Below the pieces are notes generated by a model, which saw only the letters and a program-made list of their open reading frames with translations, had not been told where the DNA came from and did no database searches. This document shows, piece by piece, positions 39,920 through 48,079 of a stretch of 60,310 nt of DNA. Source of the stretch: Nanobdellota archaeon (lineage in GTDB: Archaea > Nanobdellota > Nanobdellia > Pacearchaeales > GW2011-AR1); the NCBI GenBank assembly GCA_021818475.1, contig JAKADZ010000004.1:1-60310 (forward strand), given 5' to 3'. The number at the start of each line of letters is the position of its first letter. The first letter of the stretch is position 1. The position numbers and the translations under genes were made by a program.

Positions 39920-40699
39920 CTATTTTTTAGAAATATTTCTCAGAGCTGAAAAATCATCCTGTTCTCCGCTTTGAGGATTTTGCGGAATCTGTTTTTTCAT
40001 TTCAGTTTGTTTTTGCGGAGAAATCATTTTTGAAAAAGAATCCTGCATCATGGACATTTCTTTTTTTATGCTATCAAGATTTTGCCCATAACTGCCGACT
40101 TTTTCAAGAATCGCAATCTGCAATTTATCCATTATAGATTCAATCTTTTTTAACCGTTCTGAAACATTGTCGACTTTATTCTGAACAAGAGAACTTGTTT
40201 CTGAATATGAATCAATCTGCTTTTGTATTTTTTTAATTTTCTCAGAAAATAACTGATCTGCAATTTCTATTATCGTATCTGTATCTGCTCCTGCTGACGG
40301 AGCGTATCCCTCCTGAGGATAATATTGTTCCTGCTGCGGCTGCTGCTGATAAGTTTGCTGCTGATAAGCCTGGGGTTGATATTGCTCCTGCTCTGCTGGT
40401 TGTTCCTCATATGTACTTGGCTGATAAGCCTGAGTTTGTGCAGAATATGTTGGGGCAGGTCTTGGAGTATACTGTTCTTCCTGCTCAATTGGTGCGGGGG
40501 TTTCATTTCCTTCCATTATTGAAGGCTGCATCTCTTCCCCCATTTCATTTCCTTCGGAAATTGCTTCTTTAATCTGGGCCTGTTTCATCGCATCATTGAT
40601 CTCACGTGGAGAAACTCCCTGTTCTGTAAGACTGTTAATTATTTCCTCATCAGAAACTCCCTGTCTCCTCATTTTTGTTATTTGATCTAATGTTCCCAT
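39920..40699 (-). CDS. Coiled-coil protein with PQ-rich linker, pilus locus
   Basis: A 259-residue protein in three parts. Residues 1-45 are a small helical domain (RRQGVSDEEIINSLTEQGVS). Residues about 60-140 are a Pro/Gln/Tyr-rich disordered linker (QQQTYQQQPQQEQYYPQEG). Residues about 140-235 are a coiled coil. Such proteins sit beside pilus and archaellum genes in DPANN genomes, next to FlaC/D-like proteins, so a structural adaptor role near the secretion ATPase is plausible. It is on the opposite strand from the ATPase. Confidence 0.65.
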   Translation of the reverse strand: MGTLDQITKMRRQGVSDEEIINSLTEQGVSPREINDAMKQAQIKEAISEGNEMGEEMQPSIMEGNETPAPIEQEEQYTPRPAPTYSAQTQAYQPSTYEEQPAEQEQYQPQAYQQQTYQQQPQQEQYYPQEGYAPSAGADTDTIIEIADQLFSEKIKKIQKQIDSYSETSSLVQNKVDNVSERLKKIESIMDKLQIAILEKVGSYGQNLDSIKKEMSMMQDSFSKMISPQKQTEMKKQIPQNPQSGEQDDFSALRNISKK

Positions 40700-40830
40700 G
40701 CGACTTACTCGAGCCCCCGCTCATTGCATTTAAAATTTTCTTTGCATTCGCGAAAACTCTCGCCTCCGGTTTCTTGTGCATCAATTTTCCTCTGGGATAC
40801 TTGTTCAAAATTGATTTTCATGCTAAGGCA
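40700..40830. repeat. CTCGAG-type repeat, intergenic
   Basis: CTCGAGCCCCCGCTCATTGC, TTTGCATTCGCGAAAACTCTC and GCCTCCGG match units of the composite element in the helicase gene and the tandem units at 56357. It lies in the 315-base gap 40700-41014, which also contains element B copy 2 and otherwise no gene I can support. Confidence 0.55.
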
Positions 40831-40919
40831 CCTTTTTTATTTTTCATTATAATTTTAATGTTTAAATCTTTTTTAACTTTGTGATTATATTAACTTTGTT
40901 GAAAATCTTCTTATTCTTG

Positions 40920-40995
40920 CAATTTTGTTTTAATTCCCGACCCTCCCGCCCTCGGATGGCTTCGCCGTCCGCAAATATTTGTAAAAACAAAATTA
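40920..40995. repeat. Interspersed element B, copy 2
   Basis: Same ends (CAATTTTGTTTTA / TAAAAACAAAATTA) and CCCTCCCGCCCTC core as copy 1. The hairpin has changed on both arms to CGGATGGCTTCGCCGTCCG, so pairing is kept. Compensatory change suggests the hairpin is selected or copied as a structure. Confidence 0.7.
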
Positions 40996-41014
40996 GGTTT
41001 TTCAACAAAGCGGA

Positions 41015-41365
41015 TTATCCTCTTAAATTTTTCAAATCTTCTTTTCTCACAAAATCAAGCGGCTGGAACATTTTTGCCTGTTTTGTCAGAATTTCCAAAT
41101 CATCTTTTTTTGCAAATTTGGAAAATTCTCCTGAAATACTATCCAAAAAATCAGACATTCTTTCTATTTTATCTTTCATATTCTCAATATCTTTTTTCAT
41201 TTCCAAAATTTTTTCGTTTGTTTTTTCTTTTAAATCAATAAGATTCTGCCCTATCAAAAGAAGCCGGTCTTTGTTTATCCTTTGCTTGTCTTCGATGTCG
41301 CGAATTTTAGAATTTAAGTCATTAAATAATTGCCCTGTATAATCTGCTTCCTGATTGTCAGCCAT
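41015..41365 (-). CDS. FlaC/FlaD-like coiled-coil protein
   Basis: A 116-residue protein. Most of it is a coiled coil (IRDIEDKQRINKDRLLLIG and on). The C-terminal part, SKFAKKDDLEILTKQAKMFQ then PLDFVRKEDL, resembles the end of archaellum FlaC/D/E proteins (EILEKY..WNPLKFVTREE). Those proteins form a ring around the motor. Here it probably serves the pilus ATPase encoded next to it on the other strand. Confidence 0.65.
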   Translation of the reverse strand: MADNQEADYTGQLFNDLNSKIRDIEDKQRINKDRLLLIGQNLIDLKEKTNEKILEMKKDIENMKDKIERMSDFLDSISGEFSKFAKKDDLEILTKQAKMFQPLDFVRKEDLKNLRG

Positions 41366-41414
41366 TGGAAATTAACGGGAAAGACATTTAAAATTGTTTT
41401 TATTTTTCCTCTCA

Positions 41415-41477
41415 CGGTTTCGCTCATTTATTCCCGCCCACCCGCCCAAACGGAAAGGTTTTCTATTCGCGAAATCG
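41415..41477. repeat. Palindromic element A, intergenic copy near the ATPase gene
   Basis: CGGTTTCGC and GCGAAATCG ends enclose GCTCATTTATTCCCGCCCAC, CCGCCCAAACGGAAAGG and TTTTCTATTCGC. It is among the cleanest copies, 55 bases before the ATPase start. Confidence 0.7.
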
Positions 41478-41531
41478 TTTTCATTTTTTGGACATACAAA
41501 ATAATTTAAACTTTAATCTCATTTTTCTTAT

Positions 41532-43811
41532 ATGGAAGAAGAGGAGAAATTATATTCTTATGAAATCAGAAGAGAAGGGGGGGAAGATGTTCTTTATATC
41601 AATTACCTTGGGGCACCATTTGTTCCAAGCATTGCGGATTATGCAGACGTTATGGGGAGAGTCATCGATGCTTTAATAGAAAATCCAAATGCATCAAGAA
41701 TTATTTTAAGCCAGCAAAAAAATTACAATTATGACTTTAATGAGACTGCAACTTTGCTTGAAATTGCCCAACTTTATGTTTATCTTTTTAGGCAGGAAAA
41801 AGTTTTGTCCCAGGAAAAATTAACTACTTCTAACAGCCAATTTTTCAGCCAAAGGTATAATGAAGTTTTTTCTTTTATGTTCCTCCTTAGAAACGATCCT
41901 GTTTCTGCTTATTTCGAACTGAAAAAAATTATCCTTCAGTCTAAAATACTTTCTGAAAAAATTGAGCCTTCTTTTAAAAATGATCAGGAGAATTATACTC
42001 ATTTTCTGGAAAAAATTTTGATTCTTTTGGAAAATACGAAACTTATACAGGGCGTTTTTCCATATCTTGAAAATTACCGAAAAGGAGACCGAGAAATTTA
42101 TAACAAAATTTTCAAACCGGATATAATTCCTAATTTTACCTTTACCCGATTAATTTATGATCTTCCTGATGATGCTGAAATAATCGACCAATATGATATC
42201 GGAGAGGATTATGATACTTCCACAATAACTATTCTGAAAAAGAAAGGAGAATCAAAATTAATTTATCATCTTAATCCCCCTGAGAATTCTTTAGACGAGG
42301 ATTATAACATGCTTCTGAATCTTGCGAGAGGAGTTTTAATTGAGCATCAGCCAAAAGCAGAAGAATTTACTGACGTTGAAAGAGTCAGGCAGGTTTTTTT
42401 TAATATTTCTAGAGATCTTCTTCAGGATTTGGCACAGACGAAAGGGATAAAATTAAATTTTTCGGATTTGAATAAATTATCTACAATTTTAGTAAGACAA
42501 ACAATCGGCTTCGGACTCGTTGAAGTTTTATTGCAGGATAATAAACTGCAGGATATTATGCTTAATGCTCCAATTCCAATGACAAATATTTTTGTCAGAC
42601 ATCAGGATTATGATGAGTGTTCAACAAATATCCTCCCGAGCCAGGCCGATATAGATTCGTGGGCAGCTAAATTCAGAGTTATTTCAGGAAGACCTTTGGA
42701 TGAGGCAAATCCGATTCTTGATACTCAGTTAGAAATTGGGAAAATCAGCGCGAGAATTGCAATTATTCAGAATCCTCTTTCTCCTGATGGACTTGCTTAT
42801 GCAATAAGAAGACACAGAGAAGAACCCTGGACTTTGCCTTTGTATATTCAGAATAAAATGCTGAATTCTTTTACTGCCGGTTTAATGAGTTTTCTAATCG
42901 ACGGAGGAAGAACTCTTTTAATTGCAGGAACAAGAGGTTCAGGAAAGACTTCTCTGCTGGGAAGTTTAATGCTGGAAATAATTCCTAAAAACAGGATTAT
43001 TGTCATTGAAGATTCTCTAGAATTGCCGGTTGAATCCCTGAGAAAACTTGGATGGGATATTTTGAGAATGAAAGTCCGTTCTGCACTTTTAAAAACTACA
43101 ACAGAAGTTTCTGCTGACGACGGAATAAGAACAAGCTTGAGACTTGGAGATTCCTGCCTGATTATCGGGGAAGTAAGAAGCGTTGAAGCAAAAGCATTAT
43201 ATGAAGCGATGCGTGTCGGAGCATTAGCAAATGTCGTCGCAGGAACAATTCACGGGGCTTCACCTTACGGAGTTTTTGACAGAGTTGTGCATGATTTGGA
43301 AGTTCCGGCTACAAGTTTTAAAGCAACAGATATTATTGCAGTTTGTAATCCGGTGAAGACTCCTGACGGACTTCACTCAAGAAGAAGGGTTGTTCAGCTT
43401 TCTGAAATAAGAAAACAATGGAAAGAAGATCCTCTCCTGGAGAAGGGATTTGTTGATTTGTTAAATTATGATATTGAAAAAGATGAATTAAAACCTAGCG
43501 ATGATTTAATCAACGGAGACAGCGAGGTTCTGAAAGATATTGCGTCAAATGTAAAAGGATGGGCAGGAAATTGGGATGCTATTTATGATAACATTTTATT
43601 AAGAGCAAAAATAAAACAAGAATTGGTAAATACCGCGAATAAAACGGGGAATAGCAGAATCCTTGAAGCAGATTTCAACAGACTTTCTAACAATTCTTTT
43701 CATGAAATTTCTGATAATGTTCGGGAAGAGATTGGTCTTCCAATGAGCGACAGAGTTTTCCCCCAGTGGCAGAAATGGTTAAATGAGGAAATAAAAAAGA
43801 AAATAATATAA
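41532..43811 (+). CDS. Type IV pilus / type II secretion ATPase (ArlI/TadA-like)
   Basis: A 759-residue secretion NTPase that should power pilus assembly from the inner membrane face. Residues about 1-280 are the variable N-terminal domain. Walker A is IAGTRGSGKTSLLG (about 460), the Walker B region is IIVIEDSLELP, and the His-box region contains VAGTIHGASPYGVFDRVVHD. It is longer at the C-terminus than most FlaI proteins. The gene's last codons (QKWLNEEIKKK) lie in a tandemly repeated unit. ATG 41532 follows a TATA-like AATTTAAACT at leaderless spacing. Confidence 0.93.
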   Translation: MEEEEKLYSYEIRREGGEDVLYINYLGAPFVPSIADYADVMGRVIDALIENPNASRIILSQQKNYNYDFNETATLLEIAQLYVYLFRQEKVLSQEKLTTSNSQFFSQRYNEVFSFMFLLRNDPVSAYFELKKIILQSKILSEKIEPSFKNDQENYTHFLEKILILLENTKLIQGVFPYLENYRKGDREIYNKIFKPDIIPNFTFTRLIYDLPDDAEIIDQYDIGEDYDTSTITILKKKGESKLIYHLNPPENSLDEDYNMLLNLARGVLIEHQPKAEEFTDVERVRQVFFNISRDLLQDLAQTKGIKLNFSDLNKLSTILVRQTIGFGLVEVLLQDNKLQDIMLNAPIPMTNIFVRHQDYDECSTNILPSQADIDSWAAKFRVISGRPLDEANPILDTQLEIGKISARIAIIQNPLSPDGLAYAIRRHREEPWTLPLYIQNKMLNSFTAGLMSFLIDGGRTLLIAGTRGSGKTSLLGSLMLEIIPKNRIIVIEDSLELPVESLRKLGWDILRMKVRSALLKTTTEVSADDGIRTSLRLGDSCLIIGEVRSVEAKALYEAMRVGALANVVAGTIHGASPYGVFDRVVHDLEVPATSFKATDIIAVCNPVKTPDGLHSRRRVVQLSEIRKQWKEDPLLEKGFVDLLNYDIEKDELKPSDDLINGDSEVLKDIASNVKGWAGNWDAIYDNILLRAKIKQELVNTANKTGNSRILEADFNRLSNNSFHEISDNVREEIGLPMSDRVFPQWQKWLNEEIKKKII

Positions 43812-43989
43812 CTGCCGCTGATATCCGGTAATTGACAAAGTCAATTAGGTCGAAGGCAGAAGTGGTTAGATGAACAAGTAAAAAAGAAAATAAAAAAGAA
43901 AATAATATAACTGTCACTGATATCCGGTAATTGACAAAGTCAATTAGGTCGAAGGCAGAAATGGTTAAATGAGGAAATAAAAAAGAAAA
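43770..43989 (+). repeat. Tandem repeat covering the ATPase gene end
   Basis: Two full units (about 87 and 99 bases, starting 43770 and 43857) and a partial third (43956) each begin CAGAARTGGTTARATGA and contain the palindrome ATTGACAAAGTCAAT. Each unit could encode a C-terminus like QKWLNEEIKKK. Only the first is in frame with the gene, which stops at 43811. Bases 43990-44073 contain only a TATA-like box for the next gene. Confidence 0.75.
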
Positions 43990-44073
43990 AATCTATTTAC
44001 CGTCCTTATTCTAAAATTTAAAAGGGAAAAATAATCTAGGAAATTATTTAAAGTTTCATGCGTATTGTTAACT

Positions 44074-44622
44074 ATGGTTGAAAAGGAACGTCATTACAAA
44101 GAGTATGAAGAATCTTCTTCAAGGGAAGAGGAAGCTTATTCCAGGGAAAAAGATATCCGGGAATCTAAGAGGGGAGACCTTTCTGCAGCAGATAAACAGG
44201 TTTTGTCAAGATTATTCGAACGGGCAGGAAAATCTTTTTTGGAATCAAAAGAAGTTACTCCTTATCAAATTTCAAAAGCTATTGGTCTTTATATCAAAGC
44301 AGAACAATATGCTCCTTATGAGAATGTAAAGAAAAGAATTTCTAAGGTTGTCCGGGGATTAGATGAAATCAGAAAGCGCAGAAGCGGAGGTCTTGAACAA
44401 AAGGTTATCGTAGAAGGAAAGCTGAAAAATATGGCAATTCTTTCTGTCAGCACTCTTTTATTGGCATTATTTTTTGTCTCATCAAATCTAACAGGTTTTG
44501 CGGTGCTTGGAATTAATCATGACAATTTAAACATCCTGAGTTCCTGTATTTTTTTGTGCGGATTAATATTCACTTTCATTTATCTCAAAAACAAAGATAA
44601 AAAAATAAAGAAAAAGAAATAA
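44074..44622 (+). CDS. Charged protein with two C-terminal membrane helices
   Basis: A 182-residue protein. The start is taken at ATG 44074, not the tracked TTG, after a TATA-like TTATTTAAAG. Residues 1-110 are highly charged and helical (YEESSSREEEAYSREKD, then ADKQVLSRLFERAGKSFLE). Residues about 125-175 hold two hydrophobic helices with the junction SSNLTGFAVLGI. Ser-Asn-x-Thr-Gly next to a helix recurs in DPANN membrane proteins and is reported here only as a pattern. It lies between ATPase and platform genes, so a pilus accessory role is likely. Confidence 0.65.
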   Translation: MVEKERHYKEYEESSSREEEAYSREKDIRESKRGDLSAADKQVLSRLFERAGKSFLESKEVTPYQISKAIGLYIKAEQYAPYENVKKRISKVVRGLDEIRKRRSGGLEQKVIVEGKLKNMAILSVSTLLLALFFVSSNLTGFAVLGINHDNLNILSSCIFLCGLIFTFIYLKNKDKKIKKKK

Positions 44623-44688
44623 TTCTTGAACTCTTCAAGCGGATATATTTATAAGTTAAAAATTCCTTCATTTTCCCGAGGATAAAAG

Positions 44689-46866
44689 ATGGTGCCGGAT
44701 AAAAAACCCGATATAAATGAGATTCTGAAAAAACATGCTGCAAAAATTGAAGAAAGCATCAAAACGTTTAATGAAGATAAAATAAATTACAGCCAGAGTT
44801 ACACTACTTTTAAAGAGGAATTATCCCCTGAACTTTCAAGATATGAAAGATTATGCAAAAGTCTTGGGAACTTGGTGAAATTAAAAGTTTCCCAAAAAGA
44901 TGCAGATAAAATAAAAAAATCATTGGAAATTGCACATCTTGATTTGGAGCCATGGCAGCCGATTACTCTCGGGGTTGTGGTTTTTGTCGGAGTTTTTATT
45001 CTTGGACTTTTGATTTCAACAATCTTCGCACTCTTCAGCGGAGGTTTTGAAAACTTTCCTGTTTTTTTCTTAATCTTGGTTATGGTCTTTGCAGTTTTTC
45101 TTTTTTATTTTGTCAACGGGTATCCTGCAAGGCTTGCAAGCCAGTGGAGGCTTAAGGCATCTTCCCAGATGGTCCCTGCAATTTTGTACATAGTTGTTTA
45201 TATGAGACATACCCCCAATCTTGAAAAGGCAATAGAATTTGCATCACAGCACCTGCAATATCCTCTTGCACTCGATTTCAAAAAAATTTTCTATGACGTT
45301 GAAGTTGGGAAATTTTCCACTATTAAAGAGAGTTTAGATAATTATCTTAATAATTGGAAAGATTATTCTGTTGAATTTATAGAATCTTTTCATCTGATTG
45401 AAAGCAGTCTGTTTGAACCTGATGATGCGAAAAGAATTGCAACCCTTGAAAAAGCTCTGCAGGTAATTCTCGACGGAGTTTATGATAAGATGCTTAAATT
45501 TACTCACGAAGTCAGAAGCCCTTTAACAAATGTATATATGCTTGGAGTAGTTCTTCCAACATTAGGGCTCGCTTTGCTTCCACTTGCTTCTGCAATGGTT
45601 GGGGATTTTTTGAAATGGTATCATGTTTTTATTTTATTCGATTTGATAATTCCTTTTTTTGTTTTTTATCTGACAGACAGAGTTATTTCATTGAGACCCG
45701 GAGGGTATGGAGAAACTGAACTTTTGGAAAGAAACCCCCTTTATTCTCAATATACAAACAAAAAGGTTTATCTCAAGGCTTTCCTGATCTGCCTTCCTTT
45801 TTTTATCATCGGACTCCTTCCATTAATTTTCCAGTATACTCCTATACCCCAAATATTCGGGTTAAAACCAGATTATACTTTTTCAGAGTTAGGGATAGGA
45901 TTATTCGGAGATGAGCAAGTTTTTGGTTTTATTAATTCCAACGGAAACATTGTCGGTCCATTTGGAATTGGCTCTTTAATCTGCGGAGTATTTTTCACTC
46001 TTGGGCTTGCATTATTCTTTTCTATTTCATTTAAAAAAAGAACTGTCGGGCTGATTAAAGAAAGAGACAAAACCAAACAACTTGAAGTAGAATTTAATAA
46101 TTCTTTATTCCAGCTTGGAAACAGAATAGGAAACGGAACTCCTCCTGAACTTGCATTCAGCAAAGTTGCAGAAGCAACCAAAGGACTGAAGACCGAGGAT
46201 TTTTTCAAAAGAGTTAATTACAATATTATGCAGATGGGAATGAGCATTGAACAGGCTGTGTTTGACAAGAAAAGGGGAGTTTTGATATATTATCCTTCTG
46301 ATCTGATTGCCACCAGTATGAAAATTCTCGTTGAATCTGCTAAGAAAGGTCTGAATGTTGCAGCAATGAGCCTGATCAGTTTGTCTGAATATGTAAAGAA
46401 TATCAATAAAATAACTGACAGACTCAGGGATATGCTTGCAGAAATAATCTCTGACATGAAAAGTAATATGACTTTCCTTGCTCCCCTGCTTTCAGGAATT
46501 GTCGTCGGACTTGCAGCTATGATAACTTCAATTTTAAGCAGGCTGAATCTTGCAAAACTCAGCGGTGATACGACTGCAATTTCCGGATTTGGAAATATTT
46601 CCTCTATCTTAAATATATTCGACATGACTAAAATGATTTCTCCTTACATTCTGCAGATTATAGTAGGAATTTACCTAATTGAAGTAATTTTCATTTTGAC
46701 CGGGACTCTTGTTACAATTGATTCCGGAGAAGATAAACTTGAAAAAACTAACAAGACTGGGATTAATCTTCAAAAAGGAATCGGACTTTATGTTCTTACT
46801 GCACTTGTGGCAATAATTTCATTATTCTTCCTTACAGTAATTGTATTGGGAAATTTAACTTCTTAA
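44689..46866 (+). CDS. Type IV pilus platform membrane protein (ArlJ/TadC-like)
   Basis: A 725-residue polytopic protein with two T2SSF-type repeats. In the first repeat LEKAIEFASQHLQYPLALDF leads to the helix LPTLGLALLPLASAMV. In the second, GTPPELAFSKVAEATKGLKTEDFF leads to LAPLLSGIVVGLAAM. About nine membrane helices are visible. It anchors the ATPase and lets pilins into the fibre. A TATA-like ATATTTATAAG lies 36-46 bases upstream and GAGGATAAAAG precedes the ATG as ribosome site. Confidence 0.92.
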   Translation: MVPDKKPDINEILKKHAAKIEESIKTFNEDKINYSQSYTTFKEELSPELSRYERLCKSLGNLVKLKVSQKDADKIKKSLEIAHLDLEPWQPITLGVVVFVGVFILGLLISTIFALFSGGFENFPVFFLILVMVFAVFLFYFVNGYPARLASQWRLKASSQMVPAILYIVVYMRHTPNLEKAIEFASQHLQYPLALDFKKIFYDVEVGKFSTIKESLDNYLNNWKDYSVEFIESFHLIESSLFEPDDAKRIATLEKALQVILDGVYDKMLKFTHEVRSPLTNVYMLGVVLPTLGLALLPLASAMVGDFLKWYHVFILFDLIIPFFVFYLTDRVISLRPGGYGETELLERNPLYSQYTNKKVYLKAFLICLPFFIIGLLPLIFQYTPIPQIFGLKPDYTFSELGIGLFGDEQVFGFINSNGNIVGPFGIGSLICGVFFTLGLALFFSISFKKRTVGLIKERDKTKQLEVEFNNSLFQLGNRIGNGTPPELAFSKVAEATKGLKTEDFFKRVNYNIMQMGMSIEQAVFDKKRGVLIYYPSDLIATSMKILVESAKKGLNVAAMSLISLSEYVKNINKITDRLRDMLAEIISDMKSNMTFLAPLLSGIVVGLAAMITSILSRLNLAKLSGDTTAISGFGNISSILNIFDMTKMISPYILQIIVGIYLIEVIFILTGTLVTIDSGEDKLEKTNKTGINLQKGIGLYVLTALVAIISLFFLTVIVLGNLTS

Positions 46867-46907
46867 TCTACTGATATTTTTATAAATAAGAAAGGATTAT
46901 ATGGATA

Positions 46908-47054
46908 ATGGAAAAAAGAGGAATAATTTCAGAATATCTGCCCTGGCTTTTGATTGGTCTGGCAGTTCTTGCAATTTTGATGATAAGCATTTTTTTAATG
47001 AAAGGGAAAGGATTAGACTTCATTCAGCAAATTAAAAATATTTTTCACGGATAA
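46908..47054 (+). CDS. Small membrane protein, pilus operon
   Basis: A 48-residue ORF too short for the track: MEKRGIISEYLPWLLIGLAV, then a continuous helix and a basic tail. A TATA-like TATTTTTATAAATAAG lies 20-35 bases upstream. The RG followed by a hydrophobic helix mimics a very short prepilin-type start. It is followed 5 bases later by another small membrane ORF. Confidence 0.55.
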   Translation: MEKRGIISEYLPWLLIGLAVLAILMISIFLMKGKGLDFIQQIKNIFHG

Positions 47055-47059
47055 TTATT

Positions 47060-47227
47060 ATGTCAGAACTAACCACTGAACAACTTATAAAAATAATCCT
47101 AGGAATTTTAGTCGTTGCTGCAGTAGTTGTCGGACTTTACCTTTTTTTCAAGGATAAGATTCTTGATTTTTTTAAAGGACTTTCCGTTGGCGACACCCCT
47201 AAATTTTTTTTACCTTTCATAAAATGA
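47060..47227 (+). CDS. Small membrane protein, pilus operon
   Basis: A 55-residue ORF not in the track. It starts MSELTTEQLIKIILGILVV and contains one hydrophobic helix followed by a basic FFKDKILDFFKGL segment. TTEQ before the helix resembles the +1 region of the pilin at 48080 (EMTTEQIVLLIIL), but there is no Gly cleavage site. It overlaps the next gene by 4 bases (ATGA), which supports translation. Confidence 0.6.
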   Translation: MSELTTEQLIKIILGILVVAAVVVGLYLFFKDKILDFFKGLSVGDTPKFFLPFIK

Positions 47228-47808
47228 AAAATAAGAATAAAAATTTTTTTGATTTCGCTCAATCATTCCCGCCCACCCACCCAAGGGGAAAATTTTTCTA
47301 TTCGCGAAATCAAAAATCATTCAATCTTTTTCCAAAAAATGAGAAAGGAAATCTGCTTCCAGAAGAAACTCTGAAGATAATAATCGCAGTAATAGGAATT
47401 ATTTTTTTGGTTTTTCTCCTCACTTCCGTCTATTTCGCACTGACCGGAGCACAGGATTCAAAAAAAGCTGAAGCCAGCAAGGATATAATTGTTAATGAAA
47501 TCCAACGACTGAATTCCGGTGGAAATTATTCTTCAGACGGAATTTTTATTCCCAATCCTTCCGGGTGGAATTTAATAAGTTACACTTCACAAAAGAAACC
47601 AAATTCCTGCGCAGGACAAAATTGCTTCTGCATATGCAAAAATATTTTAATAGATATATTTGACAGACAGCTCACAGAATGTGATAAAAACGGAGTCTGC
47701 GCAGAAGTTCCTTCAATGAATGATTTTGGGAAAATAAAAATAGAAAATGACGGAACATGGATTTTAATTCAAAAAATAAATGATGAAATTCAGATAACTA
47801 AAAAATGA
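47224..47808 (+). CDS. Prepilin-like protein with element A inserted in its leader
   Basis: A 194-residue prepilin. The cleavage region is FPKNEKG/NLLPEETLKIIIAVI, followed by a hydrophobic helix and a globular domain with several cysteines (CAGQNCFCICKN, CDKNGVC) likely forming disulfides. The leader is about 44 residues rather than about 10, because FAQSFPPTHPRGKFFYSRNQ is a translated copy of palindromic element A. The prepilin peptidase would remove this insert together with the leader. It overlaps both neighbours by 4 bases, so it is firmly in the operon. Confidence 0.8.
   Translation: MKNKNKNFFDFAQSFPPTHPRGKFFYSRNQKSFNLFPKNEKGNLLPEETLKIIIAVIGIIFLVFLLTSVYFALTGAQDSKKAEASKDIIVNEIQRLNSGGNYSSDGIFIPNPSGWNLISYTSQKKPNSCAGQNCFCICKNILIDIFDRQLTECDKNGVCAEVPSMNDFGKIKIENDGTWILIQKINDEIQITKK
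47251..47311. repeat. Palindromic element A inside a prepilin gene
   Basis: GATTTCGC and GCGAAATC ends enclose GCTCAATCATTCCCGCCCAC, CCACCCAAGGGG and AAAATTTTTCTATTCGC. The copy is 61 bases and open in the gene's frame. It matches the intergenic copies at 30922 and 41415 closely. Confidence 0.75.
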
Positions 47809-47906
47809 GTTTTGACGAACTGGTAAAATATTTAATTTGGATTGTTTTTTTTATTCTGGCATTTACCGGATTATATTTCATGCTTAAAAAAATAGGAATT
47901 ATATAG
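47805..47906 (+). CDS. Tiny membrane protein, pilus operon
   Basis: A 33-residue ORF, MSFDELVKYLIWIVFFILAF and a short basic end, one hydrophobic helix only. Its ATG overlaps the previous stop (ATGA), which argues for coupled translation. Three such mini membrane proteins occur in this operon. Confidence 0.5.
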   Translation: MSFDELVKYLIWIVFFILAFTGLYFMLKKIGII

Positions 47907-47946
47907 CTGTCTTCTTTGGTCTTCCATTTTATACATAATAAAATTT

Positions 47947-48024
47947 GCAAAAATTTCTTAAAGAAATTTTTGGATTGATTGAAATTTTTTAACAAGCAGA
48001 TTCAACTAAAAAAGAGGTGATAAT
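47947..48024 (+). repeat. Interspersed element C, short copy
   Basis: The hairpin AAAAATTTCTTAAAGAAATTTTT is followed by GGATTGATTGAAATTTTTTAAC and the ending TTCAACTAAAAAAGAGGTGATAA. The GCGCCAGACTTCGTC middle is missing. It lies before the prepilin gene at 48080. Confidence 0.55.
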
Positions 48025-48079
48025 TTTTTTATGGTTATAATAAAGATAATTTTATTAATTACCGAATCGATTTATTTTA

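Noticed and set aside
40881-41342. 153-residue plus-strand ORF
   Set aside because: It starts in element B and runs antisense to the FlaC/D-like coiled-coil gene; composition is Phe/Ser-rich as expected from a shadow.
45873-46625. Two 111-residue minus-strand ORFs
   Set aside because: Shadows of the ArlJ-like platform gene with typical antisense Ser/Pro composition.
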